A stretch of 64,000 nt of DNA from Ancistrus triradiatus (GCA_025084515.1 JAJAGP010000357.1:1-64000), one strand, 5' to 3'. Positions 45,946 to 58,944 are shown, numbered from the stretch's first letter. The notes: a model not told the origin generated them from the letters alone. Numbers and translations are program-made.

Positions 45946-48316
45946 CACTCCCATGGTGTGGATCGATAAGCATGGTGGTGATGTAGTGTGAGCTCTAGAG
46001 GTGTGTATACAGAAAAGGTCTGGGGTCAGCACCCAGTCTCGTCACCCCTGTACTAAATCGTCTGCACTGCAAGTCTCCATTAACTGCTCCTCACTGGGGT
46101 CATTATCCAAATAATTAATAATTTCACACTAAGAAAAGCAGTTTCTGTATTGTATTATTATACTGTCTTTGTTTTATTATTGTTGTATTGTAATATATAT
46201 TTTATTTTATATATGATATAATATTATTATATTATATTTAGTATCATTTTAAACAGGATACTGAAGCAGAAATGGCTCTTAATGTATTCATATTATAATA
46301 AGATAATTGAAATATTGTATCTTACATAATTAAATTAGTTTGTATAATTAGGAACGTGTGCATTTAAAAAGCTTAGTTTTTATTCATGATGATAAAAATA
46401 AATATTTAAACTTTTATTACTATTTAAGGTATAGTTATTGTTTGTTAATCTTATGTAAAACTGAGACTAAGAATATTAAAATTAATGTAAATGAGTAACC
46501 AATTTTAGTACTGAATTTCAATGTAATTATTGTTTATAACACTGTGTGAAATTTAAAATGTTTTATTTAAATTAAGAAAAATAAACTAGTGCATATAGGA
46601 ATGTTCAGATTCTTTAAAAAGGGCAAATTAAGAATTTAAATGATTAAGAATCAAAACTTCATGATTACCAATGTGCAATATTACATTACATTGTAATTGC
46701 AGCACCCATACTGGGAGTGAAAATGACTTATTTACTATAAAATAACTTGTATATTTTGGTCTGAGATATTAAAAAGAGAAAGGAAAACCCCTCAATGTTT
46801 CCAGAAATACTGAGTATTAAATGGGGTAATTATCCTGCTGTGCATTTGATTTGGAACAGCCAGAGCTCAGAGTAAAATCCTGGTATTTTTCATCATTGAT
46901 TTGGTTGAATTTTATTTTTCAGCACAGAGGAAAAAGTTATTCATCATATTTATGACCTTCCTGAGTGATATTTACACTTAGAGTATACACTACTTAAAAA
47001 TAATATTCTGCACATGTGCGTATGAGAAAGTGAAATGAGTTGTGAAGTCCGAGCTTTTATTGTTTCCTGCTAATACGGAAAAGTCCTTGCTAGAGCAGCC
47101 ACATCTCTGTCACGTCCCAGTGGCCGGACAAATAGAGCGTGTGAGTGAGCCCCTGTCCCACATGGCCAAACAGTCCTTTATTCTCGCCTCTATCCTCCCC
47201 CCATATTTATCTCACCACTCCGTCATGTTCCTCACACGGGTAAAATAATTAATTACACCGGCCTGAGATGATTTATAGTTTTAGTGACATAATTAATGAT
47301 ACACATCAATTTTCCTGTTTAATTGAAGGGGGCTCCGGAGCAAGACTTTCACTGTTAAAGGTTCGAAACACGAGAGCGTGAAAGAGCTTTTCTATAAGAC
47401 GCGTTCCCATGACCAGCATTTTGAATGCGGATAGATCTTTAATCTTGTCGAGTATTAGATAAACATGTAGACGCATGTTAAAGCAGACTTGCATACATAG
47501 CAAAGTATGTGTTTTGTTTTCCGCATGTCTATATAGCTGTGATTCATGCTGCTGCATGGCAGGCATATATAATTCCTCCACTACCCCCAAGACTATAGAC
47601 AACAAGGTAGAACATGAATATTTAATTTGCTGGGAGAAAGTGTAGGATATACTGTCATACACTGCATTTTAAACAGTCAGACCTCGACAAACCGGTGAGG
47701 ATGCTGGGAAGTTTTTCCTATCGATTTGGGTAGAATTAATTTTAAATCTTGGATAGATTGGTTAGATATAATCTAATATTGCTTTGGTGATGTATTTTGT
47801 TAGCGTTTATATATTCTCTAGGCCAAAACGTGCAACAATGCATCTTCATACATTAACAATTGAAGTTCTGACACTTAACAAATAATAAAGATAATTAATG
47901 GTTAAACTGCTAGGAATGGTGAAAGATAAAGAATCTAGATAATAGCTAAAGAAAGTAAGTACTAGGTCCAGCTTTAGAACTGTATCTTGTAACAATAGTA
48001 GAAATTTCAGCTTGTTGAAATGTATTACAGTAACTCTTAAGCATTTGTTTTTAAGCTGCTTTACAAAACTGTTAAAAATTAAAGTGTGTAAATTATATTG
48101 GTTTATAATTATATTTCAAGCCAGGCCACAACAAGTTAGTGCTAGTTATTTTTTAGAGTCTTTATCAATTTTTTATTTTGTTTTTTTATGCAAAGAAAAA
48201 AGAAAATGTAACTTGCTTTATGAGATGCTACCATAGCAGAAAATGCAAGAAGTAGAATGTACAGGGAGATGATGTTTATCAAGCAAGTGATCAGGTAGTT
48301 TAAATGACTTGTCAGT

Positions 48317-48317
<1 letters not shown>
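42721..48317. other. Long stretch without supported genes
   Basis: It contains poly-T at 43826-43856, (CA)n at 45895-45944, and a very AT-rich block at 46140-46680. The stretches 43500-43630, 45480-45730 and 47040-47340 are richer in CpG and high-complexity; 47240-47300 has 'ataattaattacaccggcct', a homeobox-style core. Open frames, including the 118-codon one at 47306-47662 on the minus strand, show no domain. Confidence 0.35.
45895..45944. repeat. (CA)n microsatellite
   Basis: An uninterrupted CA run of about 50 bp, long enough to be length-variable between individuals. Confidence 0.97.

Positions 48318-48370
<53 letters not shown>
48318..48370. repeat. (TG)n microsatellite
   Basis: Uninterrupted TG run of about 52 bp, followed at 48510-48534 by a separate (TC)n run. 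Confidence 0.97.
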
Positions 48371-48534
48371 GGGGGATTAGTGGCCATAGTAACGGCCAGC
48401 CGTCCTTGTTTTGTAGACGGTCTCTTACATGTGTGAATGACTGACACGTCTGTTCCTCCACAGCTGACCCATAGAAATTTGCAAGTGACTTATTATGCAG
48501 TGCTACGTATCTCTCTCTCTCTCTCTCTCTCTCG

Positions 48535-49200
48535 CTGTGCGCTTAGTACTGTACTTTAAAGTGCCCCCTCTAATCGCTTCTTTGGAATTTGCATGTGGTG
48601 TGTTTCTGGTTGGCATGTTTCGGGGGTGCAGAGCTGTGGCTTGATGGCTTTCATGCGGTGTGGCCGTCGCAGAGGAACTCTCATTTACAGAGGAGAGAGA
48701 AATTCTACACATTGGATGTTCATATGAGTAAATACTGGTCAATTTCTGTGGTCAAGTGTTTAGTTTTGATCAGGCTGATTTTAAAACGTCTCCGTTTAGC
48801 CATTACACATGAATCCAAGTTAATTTCCATCTATCTTAATTTCCGCATCCAAATCATTGTACCACATATGGTATCGTACAATGGACTGGTGATAAATACC
48901 AAAAAAATCATATTTATATTATTACATCACCCCTAGCTCCTGGGATCTCTGCAGGGAACCAAGTTAAATAGAAAATGTCTGCAAATTGTTAAGCATATAG
49001 TTTAAAACTGTGTTAGAAATAAGTGAAACACAAATGTAGTTTGTGTAAAAGTTGTAGCATGTGTCAGAATGCCAGTGTTTGGATTGTTTTATTTTGTAAG
49101 GTCTCAAACTAACTGACTTGGTAATGCTTTATTAAAGTTTCTTGTGGAAGATATATTGTGTGTATATACAGTGTGTGTAAATGCAAAAAAATGACCATGT
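48535..49200. other. No gene seen
   Basis: No supported feature. The open frame at 48589-48936 has no recognisable domain. Confidence 0.4.
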
Positions 49201-49600
49201 ACACTCACTGAGCATTTTAGTAGGAACATTATTCTAATATTGGGTAGGGTTGTACCCCATCTGCCTCAAGGTTTGAAGTGTTGTGCATTCTGAGTTGCCT
49301 TTTTGCCCCATTCAGTTGTACAGAGTGGTGATGTAGCCTTTCTGGATGTTTTTCTTTATTGGACCATTCTAAAGAAACTCCACACTGTTGTGCATGAGAA
49401 TCAAAGGAGATCAGAAGTTATGGAAATACCCAAACCAGCCCATCTGGCACCAGCAGTCATTCTGCAATCAGAAAAGTTGAGATCACATTTTTGCCCCCGT
49501 CTGGTGGGTGACGTGAACGTTACCTGAAGCTCCTGGCTGGTATCTGCATTGTTCGTTGCACTGCTGCCATGTGATTGGCTGATTAGATAATTGCATAAAT
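49201..49600 (-). mobile_element. Tc1-like deletion derivative of the 27314 family
   Basis: Starts 'tacactcactgagcatttta', a Tc1-type end. It contains antisense linker sequence 'ccccatctgcctcaaggttt' and antisense N-terminal sequence 'cccaaaccagcccatctggc', both counterparts of the plus-strand 27314 copy. Catalytic blocks are missing. It ends near 'gtgattggctgattagataa'. Confidence 0.7.
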
Positions 49601-50190
49601 GTGTATCTGTGTACATGTTCATAATCAAGTGCTTGATCAGCCAAAATGTTGAAGCTACCTGGACTGTAATGATGATTAGGAAGGTGCTACATGTCAAACT
49701 AACATCCACGTGAATGTCCAGACTCGGGGCTTCCCAGCAGTACGTTACCCAGAGCATCACAGTCCCTCCACAGGCTTCCCATAGTGCATCCTAGTGGCAT
49801 CACTTCCCGTGTGTGTGTACATTTACCTTGTCTTGCTATACTTGTGAGGAGAAATGTTCTTCCAATGATAGGAAAACCTGGAGTTTTGACTTGAGGATTG
49901 TTTGTCCAGTCCTCACTGCTTTTTAACAAAAACCGCAACTTTTAATTAAAAAAACCAAAAGAGCCAAAATATTTGTTAGGTTACTGAGGCTAAGGTTCGG
50001 TGTGGCATTAATTAGCTGCCGTAGTGCTTCACTGTCATTCATTTCAATGGAAAGTTCTCAGGTATAGTAAAACAAGTAGTTAGTTCAGGTTAGTGAGGAG
50101 TCAGGTCTCATAGTCATGTTGAATGAAGGACAAATGGCCAGTAGTGAAAACCTGAGGACCTGTTGGGAGTAACAAATCGTTTATGGGTCA
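49601..50190. other. No gene seen
   Basis: No recognisable exon or repeat. Confidence 0.4.
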
Positions 50191-50543
50191 TAGGGCTGGG
50201 CTAAAAAATCGATACAACAGTATCGTGATATTTATTTTTGCAATATACTGCATCGACTTTCAGCTCAAAACATCTTTTTTTTTTTTTTTGAGGGGAAAAA
50301 TGTTTTAAAAGGGGTGTAAACTACAATCTCCGCTCTTGTAGATGTAGCAGTACAGTGCTTTGACTCTATTTGTCTGTAAATATTGTTATCACATATTATC
50401 TATGTGATGTGCAGTATTAAGACGACGATTACACACCATAACTTGTATTTCAGCTGTTTGTATATTTTCAGTGAACTATGTGGAAAATCCCAATGTATTG
50501 TGACATAATCGTATCGTGATGTCCTTGCCAATACCCACCCTTA
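50191..50543. mobile_element. hAT-like MITE with near-perfect target duplication
   Basis: Left end 'tagggctgggctaaaaaatc'; right end complement 'taagggtgggtattggcaag'. The flanks atgggtca (50183-50190) and ctgggtca (50544-50551) agree at 7 of 8 positions. 'cgatacaacagtatcgtgat' and 'cataatcgtatcgtgatgtc' near the ends are subterminal repeats. About 350 bp, no coding. Confidence 0.7.
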
Positions 50544-50551
50544 CTGGGTCA

Positions 50552-52963
50552 GAACATGTCCTAAACAAAAAGGCTTGTGGGTTGCTCCTGATCAGCAGTG
50601 GTATGTACTGATAGCGGTCTGAGAAGAAACAAACTACGCACCAGTGGTAGCATGTTGGCGCCCAAAGCTCATCAATGTGCAAGATCAAAGAATCCTATCC
50701 AATATGCTCCAAATAGACAAAAGCTACTATGGTACACAGAACTGTTTAAGAAATGTTTACGGGAGTGCAGTGTCCCCTGCTAAGAATGGCGCTGCTTAGT
50801 CCCAGACCAGTCACCGTGCTAACCTCTGTTCCTGATCTGCCCCAGAGTGCCTACGATTGAGCTTAGACCTTCGAGCAATGGCAGAAGATTGTCTGGTCTG
50901 ATTTGTGTTTTATTTCAACCATGTGGATGATTGGGTTCATGACTAGGGAAGTGATGGCACCAAGAAGCACACTGGGAAGAAGACAAGCCGATGGAGTGAG
51001 AATGTTCTGGGTTATGTTTTGATGAGAATGGAGAGATATGGACGTTCGTATGACGTGTTACACCTACTCAAACAGTGTTACGGACCAGGTGGTTTTAGTG
51101 TTTTGGCTGGTGTGTGTGTTGCCAACAAAATGAAACATGTTAAATAAAAAAATGAAAAGGATTTTATAATTAAATAAACTACACTTTACTTTGTGGATCT
51201 AGTCACTGATACAAGCACTGAGAAGCCCATGAAATGCTGAGTTTACTGTTACACGATTTTATTACTTATAACTTATTTTAATACCACATAAATCTTATTG
51301 CCTAGCCGTTTGCCTAGCCAGAATATTGTGTGTAGCAAGTTTTTGAGAATTTCTGAGGTCCAACCGGGATTACATCTTTTAATTTCTAAAGTTAAACCAG
51401 TTTATGATTTGAAATGTATCACACAACAGCAGCAAAGTTTCTGAAAAGTACTTTTTTCATATATTACATAATTATAATTTCACTTATAGGAGTCTATTTC
51501 AGTTTTACAAAGACTCAGTGTTGATGCAAGGAGAAACAAGCTTGTGTTATTTGCTCAGGAGGGGGCAGCCTTGTTCCATCAGATCTGAGCCTGCTTCAGA
51601 TGGATTGTATAGATTAGAGAATCACTTGGATTTGGTAGCACTAAGTTGAAAAAAAAATGTTCTAGCTTGACAATGTTCTCAGCGTTTCTCACTTAATTTG
51701 TTCTCTGCATCACTTAGTTTAATTATATTGAATTTGGTGTCTTTATGGTGTTGCTTAGACACTTTGCATGGTGTAGAAATGTCATTTTAGGTTATTTTAC
51801 CGGATATGGCAAGATGAAATAATTAGTACATACAATGTAATAATGAGAACTGATTGGGGATCAGAATTTGGATATGTCATTGGAATTGGTAGATTTATAT
51901 TTGATAATGTATATTTGATAATGAATATGTTTACATTTATTGTTACACAAGTTCTGAAGTGTTAATTTGAACACATTTTGATGTTTATTTTCACAATTAA
52001 GGGTGTCCCACATAAGGAAGCTAGGTAATAATGATGAAAACAGTTAAATTATGCATAAATATGTAATAGTGTAATAATAATTACACATTTTTCCCCCTGT
52101 AAGAAGTCCACGGAAATGTTACCATTATGTCGATGTTTGCGGTAACCTATTACCCACTCTCTTCTATCTTACGCTCCCTAGCTTTCTCGTTTCTCCGTAT
52201 ACACACACACACGTGCTACCCTTAACCCTTCCTCCTGAGTAATGGCTCGGTTGTGGTGCTGGTCAGCATATTGTCACCTGGGTCCCATTAACAATATTCT
52301 TGCTTCAGCACTCACCCCTACCCCCAGTTCACCTCAACCCGCAATGCTCGCCCTGTCCCTCCAAGCGCTTCTTTCTTCTCTTTTCCCTTATCCGACAATA
52401 GTAAGAGCGATAAAAAGGCATTCTTTGTGTTTCGCCAATTCCTATATTCCATCTCTGTAAGTGGAGGTCTTCAGACGCAGATGGGTCTGGATGCTTTAGG
52501 AAGACAACGGCGGTGAGAGCGAACTGTGTGAATGAGCAGGTTCCAGGCTCGGAGGCCTCAGGCGTCGGGGCTCCGGGTCAAGGCTAGCCACAGATGCAGC
52601 TCTTTGTCTCTGGATCCAAACTATTGAAAGGCTCTGGGGATGGCTGCTTAACTGTGTTCTGGCAGCCTGCTCTCTCTGCTTTTGGGCAAAAATGAAAATC
52701 GAGCGCTTCTTTTGAGATCTCTGTACAGTGTCTTTATAGCTGTTTTAAACGGACAAGACGTGGTGTTTGATTTTGTATTGAGTATTGCGCGTGATTCGCA
52801 TTTCATAAACCATAAGTGTGACTGTCGTTGATGGTTTACTGGAATGGATTCAGACCGAATCCGATGCTTTCCTCTGCTCACGTTGTAGCGGAATTCAAAC
52901 TTTTATTCAGCGTTTCAGGTGCTCTGATACAGTGGTTTATTTAATCAAGAGCCATTGAACACT
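50552..52963. other. No gene seen
   Basis: Mostly AT-rich. The stretch 52480-52640 is GC-richer (ggcctcaggcgtcggggctc) and high-complexity. No exon with a domain or good splice context was found. Confidence 0.35.
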
Positions 52964-53427
52964 TAGGATTGGATACCGGTCCCGATATTAACAAAATTAG
53001 CTGGATCGGATATCGGAAAATTCTACCGATCCATGGGACCGGTCCATGCACTTGAATTTTGCTCGATGGCAATGTGCTGCAAAACAAATGTTGCAAGTGG
53101 TGATAGCACTTCACAATACAACATCTAATAGTAGTGTTTAATAATATATTAATAAATGAATCATTATAAATATAGTGTTTGATTGCTGTGCGAAGGTCCT
53201 GCACGATTTTTTTATTTTAGCCACAAGTAAATGGCACATTTATGTGTTAATTTGTTCTGTTTTGTTTTACAAAGTTATTAAAGTAACATTCACATCAGTT
53301 CTGATGCCTTAAGTCTGTTCCACATGGTGAGGCATATGGTTTATTAATCCAACAACCATATCGGCTATCGACCAATATGCAGAATTTATGTATCGTATCG
53401 ATATTGGGACTGAAAGTCGGATCCCTA
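52964..53427. mobile_element. hAT-like MITE, family 2
   Basis: Left 'taggattggataccggtccc'; right complement 'tagggatccgactttcagtc'. The right end matches the isolated end at 24679. Subterminal GATATCGG/CGATAT motifs are repeated. No coding. No matching flank duplication was found. Confidence 0.65.
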
Positions 53428-54794
53428 ATTTTTTCCCTATCTATCGCAGTGTTATGAGTATTTACCAACTCCATTAGTACCACTTCACTGTTATCTGTGA
53501 ATCCATTTTATCTATCTATTTGCATAATCTTTAAAACAATAGAGTAGAATAGACATCAAGTATGGAACCACTTTTAATATGTTGATTCCTATGAATGTAC
53601 CGTCAGTGAAGTTTTTGCCATTTTGTCTGCCAAAGGCTGTAGATGACATTTCAAGATTGTTTTGTTAGCGATTTTGAGCTACAGAGAATCAACCAACACA
53701 TCTTAAAATCTTTATCAGATTTGCTTTCGACGTCTTCTTGGCTACTGCCATGTAACTTTCAGTCAGGAATCTCACTATTCAGCATTGTTTCATATTCTGG
53801 TCTGTCAAGGAGTCCGGCGTGTGCCGATATTTGTTCCAGCCCTGCATACCGCCACCTCGTAAAGGCATTAAATAAACCCCAAAAAACATCCTTGCCATTA
53901 GAGGTTGTGGGAAGCCGTAACCACAGTGGCTGTTGCTCTGATGATCCGCGTTGAATATTCATGTTGTAGACCGTAGTATATATTCTTGATGACAGTCGTG
54001 CAGGTGGTGAGTTACCCGTCATCTGTCACTCATCCTATCCTCAGCAAAGCGAATCATCGTGTTATTGTAAAGTCAGTCACTTCTTATTAGGTGACACTGA
54101 ACTGAACCGGCGAGAGATGGTGATTTTTCCGTCAGGAGATGAGTATGGTTTGTCTGAATCCATTAAACACTCTCCAGCTCGCTCTCTCCTCTCTCTCGGT
54201 GTCGTCTTCTCTTCTGCAGCTAGGCTTCGTGTCATTGTTTCATGAGGAGTGGGGCCCGTTGCACCCCATCCCTTAAATTTGACATGTGCACCGTGGGACA
54301 TGGCAGCTCCCTTAGAAAAGGCCGGCGTGCAATCATCTACACGCTGTAACCTTACGCCTGCCATTGTGCGCTCCTCTGTCCACATTCATTTGTGTCATGC
54401 CGTGGCTTTGATCGCCGAACAAAACTGTATTTCGCTGATTAAAGGAATGGGATGAGTGCATTCTGCTACCCAGTGGTTGTGTTCAGCCCAACGTACTGCT
54501 GAAAAGCCGGGAAAATTCCTGCTAACTTGCCTTACCTGGGGAGGTTTTAATGTTCTTAGGATAAAGGTACAATAAAGAGCTGTGTTATCGGGGTCTCCCA
54601 CCAGCTTATAACTGCTCGTTGCAATTGACACTCACAGAGTCACGTTTGACCAGCACAAGCTTCTACTTTTGAACTCCTGTTATCCAACCTCCTGCTATTC
54701 ATATTCCTGCTATAACCTACAGGGCTTTTAATCACCTAACCCACTGTCTATACCTGTATCTCGCAAAAATTGATGGAGATGGGGGAAGATGGTA
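53428..54794. other. No gene; candidate noncoding conserved stretch at 53700-54480
   Basis: The stretch is repeat-free and CpG-containing, with open frames on both strands lacking domains. Texture resembles vertebrate regulatory DNA; this is inference only. Confidence 0.3.
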
Positions 54795-54950
54795 GAGTCA
54801 GAATTATTTCTGTAGCACTTTTTACAATGGAGCATTGTCTCAAAGCAGCTTTGCAATTTTATCTAGGGCAATTCCCAAATTGAACAAGCTTAGGGTGACA
54901 GTGGCAAGGAAAAACTCCCTAAACATTATGAGGAAGAAATCTTGGAGATA
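54795..54950 (+). repeat. Unclassified dispersed teleost repeat, copy 2
   Basis: 'gcactttttacaatggagca' and 'gtggcaaggaaaaactccct' align with the copy at 25590. It ends before the 'gggacccattctcc' part and is followed by a short TA run. Confidence 0.72.
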
Positions 54951-54974
54951 TATATATATAGTAGTATAGACATA

Positions 54975-55568
54975 TACATTGTAGGAATTTAAAAAGATTT
55001 TAATTGTAAATCATGCTGGAAAATAAGTATTTGGTCACCCACAAACAAGCAAGATTCCTGGCTCTCACAGACCTGTAACTTCTTCTTTAAGAAGCTCTTC
55101 TGTCCTCCACTCATTACCTGTATTAATGGCACCTGTTTGGCCTCGCTATCTGTATAAAAGACACCTGTGCACAGCCTCAAACAGCCAGACTCCAAACTCA
55201 ACCATGGCCAAGACCAAAGAGCTGTCGAAGGACACCAGGAAGAATATTGTAGATCTGCACCAGGCTGGGAAGAGTGAATCTACAATAGGCAAGCAGGTTG
55301 GTGTGAATAAATCAACTGTGGGAGCAGTTGTAAGAAAATGGAAGACATACCATTTTACATACATACATATCATACCCCTCGATCTGGGGCTCCACACGCA
55401 AAGATCTCATCCCGTGAGGTCAAAATGATCATGAGAACTGTGAGGAAAAATCCCCAGAACTACACGGAGGGACCTGATGAATAACCTGCAGAGAGCTGGG
55501 ACCCAAAGTAACAAAGGCTACCATCAGTAATACACTATGCCGAGAGGGACTCAGATCCTGCAGTGCGT
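54975..55568 (+). mobile_element. Tc1-like transposon, eighth family, 5' part
   Basis: Shares 'ggaaaataagtatttggtca' and the start [20 protein letters not shown] (ATG 55204) with the 61240 copy. The helix-turn-helix [20 protein letters not shown] is better preserved here than there. After WKTYH the frame is lost by a small replacement (cattttacatacatacatat), and the copy ends at 'atcctgcagtgcg', before the catalytic domain. Confidence 0.85.
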
Positions 55569-55617
55569 TACATACATATGTATTGTAAGTATATAAATTG
55601 TAAGCTCAGAGAACGGG

Positions 55618-55713
55618 TTTCTGCTGAATGTGTATTTGTGTATTATCTGATTCCCATTTTAAAGTCGAATATCCTAAGTTGGGCCATCATAAAACGAGGA
55701 GTACCTGTAGAGT
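55618..55713 (-). mobile_element. TA-flanked MITE, copy 3, end fragment
   Basis: 'tttctgctgaatgtgtattt' then 'gattcccattttaaagtcga' then 'gaggagtacctgta' is the reverse complement of the left end of the 22264 copy. Only this ~95-bp end is present. Confidence 0.7.
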
Positions 55714-55764
55714 GCGACCCGAAAATAAAGGAATTTGTATGCATTATTAAAAATCTGAAAATAA

Positions 55765-56140
55765 ATCAGACAAAACAGCTTCTGTAGGCTATATTGGCAA
55801 GCATTTAGTGACCTCCCCTTGCTCTTGAGCAATAGCAGCATCTGGGCAGCTTCATCTGGATGCCAATTTGAACCTTGATCAGGAATGGTCTGCTTGGAAG
55901 GGTAGTAGCCAAGGAAATGCTTTTTCAGAAACCAGAGCAGGGTGAAAAAGGCTAAGATATGCTAAAGATCACAAAGCTTGGAATGAAGATCAGTGGGAAA
56001 AGTGTGTTATGGAGTGATGAAATCTATTATGGAACTAAAGTGTTTAGTTCCAGTCATCAACAGTGTTATATATGGTTCATTTATAACTTATTGTTGCTAA
56101 AACAACAGATCTAATGGTGGCCTAAGACTTGTCCACAGTA
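55765..56140 (+). mobile_element. Tc1-derived MITE, copy 3
   Basis: Plus-strand copy with 'cttggaatgaagatcagtgg' and VLWSDE (near 56005), then directly the right subterminal 'gatctaatggtggcctaaga'. The left terminal repeat is missing. Upstream 'gcttggaagggtagtagcca' is also found in the 57833 copy. Confidence 0.75.
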
Positions 56141-56652
56141 TGAAAGATGGTGTTCTAAATGGCTTATTACCTTTACCGACACATTAGACGTTTGTTTTGT
56201 TTAGTATGTAACTGAGTTAAGGGTTGTTTATTTTATGCAGACAGTAGAGAACGTGCTTGCGTGTGCAAGCATGCGGTAGTACACTTGAAGAAAGAACCCT
56301 CGCTCATTACAGAGGCGAAGCCCCGCCCAATTTGCACATAAAAGGCAGGCAGCAATAGCAAACAAAGTCCATTGTGACATTTTGTTGAGCTTATTTTATT
56401 TATTTAATATATATTTAGCTGACCATTAAAATAGGTGGGGTTTGGAATATACAGGAACAAATTGGGGATTTTCTCTTAGAAAGTAATGGAAATGGGGCTG
56501 CTGCTATCTGAATATTTATTATCCAAACCATTTTCTGGAATGTGGTACATTTTCCAATAATTTGAGTTTGACTGTATTAAGCATTTACTTAACCAACGTA
56601 GCTGGGCTTACCACGTAATGAACAAATATTTGGACATTCTGTAATAGATATG
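56141..56652. other. No gene; possible mariner-like scrap
   Basis: 'ggtacattttccaataattt' then 'gagtttgactgta' at 56543-56577 looks like a pogo/Tigger-type right end, but no left partner was identified. Confidence 0.3.
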
Positions 56653-57106
56653 TACAGTATTGTGCAAAACTCTTAGGCCACTTGTTGTTTTAGCAATGGT
56701 ATAATGACCACATATAACATATATTGTTGACGATTGGACCCAAAAATTCAAACGTGGATTAGTCAATCCATAGAAGTTTTATCCAATGTTTGTGAGCTTT
56801 ATCATATTTGCTCTCCTTACGAAAAACTTGTTTCTTTGCTGCTACCCTCCCAAAAAGACCAATCCTGATCAAGCTTCTTCGGACTGGTCAACTTGGCATT
56901 CTGGTGATGCGGCCAGATGCAAGGGAAGGTCACACTAAATACTTGCCACTGTAACAAAAAGAAGTTTTAATGCTGCATACAAATTTCCTGTATTTTCTGG
57001 TTGTATTCTACTAAATAGACTGGGAAATAATTATATATGGTCATTATACTATTGTTAAAATGATGGTATATCGAATCTAATGGTGACCTAAGACTTTTGT
57101 ACAGTA
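56653..57106 (-). mobile_element. Tc1-derived MITE, copy 4 (both ends)
   Basis: Ends TACAGTATTGTGCAAAACTC and the complement of TACTGTACAAAAGTC are good inverted repeats, including flanking TA. The antisense of the WSDE segment ('gtggattagtcaatcca') has lost the codons by deletion. About 450 bp. Confidence 0.82.
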
Positions 57107-57832
57107 AATCTTTACTTTTATAGTAATCACTTCAGAATTACTGGTGCAGTATCACATGTGCTTCAGGCATATCCACACAATACCCTCTTCTACCCTAATT
57201 CAGCAGGGTACCTGAAACCCCTAGAGTGTGAAGCTCCTGTGTCAGGAAGAGCGAGAGCGAGAATGAATCTACGTGCGAGCTCATCTCATCGTTGGCTGGC
57301 TTGACCTTTCCCCGCTCCCAGTATCCTCCTGTGTTTGCGTTTCACCCAGCTGTAAAATTAGATGGAACGAGCCCACTGTAAATCATAAATAGCAGATTGT
57401 ACTGCGCGTTTCTGGCCAAGTATGTCAGGAGCGCCTGACCTTAAGAGTCCTCGGACTGCTGAAGGGAAACCTACTCTGCTCCTAGCAAAAGGATGATGGG
57501 GAAAGTGAAGTGGACACTCGATCTGGCAGACGGTCTAAATCAGCGGCTCTCATCCCGAAGCCATGACATATGGAAGTCTGGCCTGCACTTCGAAACCATA
57601 GGTCTATTATTACTATACATTCCCACATGAGCAGGCTCACTTGTCAAGGACTTGGCTTTGGCTACTCAAGGTTCGATAGTAACGACAGCACAAAAATGGA
57701 AATAAGCGAAAACAAGTACCGGTAGTAGTGCTGTATGAATATTTTTGGCTTACAAACATAGTGAATGAATAATTACAGCTTTAAGGATTTCCATGTGCTA
57801 GACATACATCGTTGTAGCAGTGTGTGTATATA
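57107..57832. other. No gene; candidate noncoding block at 57290-57450
   Basis: The stretch 57290-57450 is repeat-free with mixed composition ('cccagctgtaaaattagatg', 'gtaaatcataaatagcagat'). No exon was supported. Confidence 0.3.
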
Positions 57833-58350
57833 TGCAGTACTGTACTAAAGTCTTAGGCCACCATTAGATTAGATATACCATTGTTTTAGCAATAGTATAT
57901 TGATCATACATAATTATTTCTCAGTCTCTTTATTAGAGTACAACCAGAAAATACTGTAAATTTGTATACAGTATTAAAAAAATGAACAAAAACAGAAGAA
58001 ACGGCTTCTATAGGCTGTACGTATAAATATTTAGTGTGGTCTCTCCTTACACTTAAGCAGCAGCAGCATTGGGATGCCAAGTTGACCATTCTACAGTCCA
58101 AAGAAGCATGATCAGGAAGGGTCTTTTTGGAAGGGTAGCAGTAAAGAAACCTCTTTTTCAGAAGGGGGACAGGGTAAAAAGGATAAGATATGCCAAAGCT
58201 CAATGTGAATGAGGATCAGTGAAAAAGAGTATTATGGGTGATGAATCCAAGTTTGAAATTTTTGGGTCCAGTCATTGACAATGTTATATATTGTCAGTAT
58301 ACCATAATAAAACAACAAATCTTATGGTGGCCTATGATGTTGGCACAATA
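57833..58350 (+). mobile_element. Tc1-derived MITE, copy 5, longest
   Basis: Left end 'gcagtactgtactaaagtct'; right end 'tggtggcctatgatgttggc' then 'acaatata'. It contains 'ccaaagaagcatgatcagga', 'ggtaaaaaggataagatatg' and GDESKFEIFG (near 58237-58266; Ser of the WSDE block changed to Gly). It shows the extent of transposase coding kept by the family: from the inter-domain linker to just past the first Asp. Confidence 0.82.
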
Positions 58351-58944
58351 TATATACTTTTATACTACTAAAGTGTCGACCGATATTGTTTTTTTTAATA
58401 ATATACTGATATTTGGAGAGCAGGGTGACTGATGGTTGAGATATAATGCCAATTTTTATAATTTTTTTATTTTTTTATTTTTGCAATTGATAAAACTAAT
58501 AATTAATGAGACACCAAATTGCTGAATTTAAATTAACATTTACTTAAATACACTGTCTGTTTGCACTCTCAATTTTATAAATAAAAAAATGTAAGTATTA
58601 TTGCTTTTAACTACAACATTTATTACCAGATAATAGTAGCTTCTTCTCTGTTGGAAAAAATGCAAATGTACAAATACTTGCAAATAAAAAAAAAACAATG
58701 TCATGCACTTGGTAGCGTCATCTTTGATTTTAATCCTAGTTCAAGCTAGAACCAGTAAGTTGTAATGCTGGAAACGAAAGTTTTCGTCTTCTCATAAATG
58801 GCTCCACCCTCACTGAATCTCAGCATCTTTGTTTTTGTCCCGCAGTTGTCCTGTAGTTTTAGTCAATATCTTTCTCAAGTGCAGATATTGGCCAATTATG
58901 ATTATTTCTAAATGGCGCTACTTGTCCTGATTAATCGGTTTAGA
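58351..58944. other. No gene; AT-rich
   Basis: T-rich and A-rich tracts (58460-58490; 58686-58697). Nothing else supported. Confidence 0.45.

Noticed and set aside
47677..47710. 'cagtcagacctcgacaaacc', similar to a pogo/Tigger end
   Set aside because: No partner end or TA duplication found nearby.
56543..56577. Possible mariner-type right end 'gagtttgactgta'
   Set aside because: No matching left end could be placed, so no element is called.
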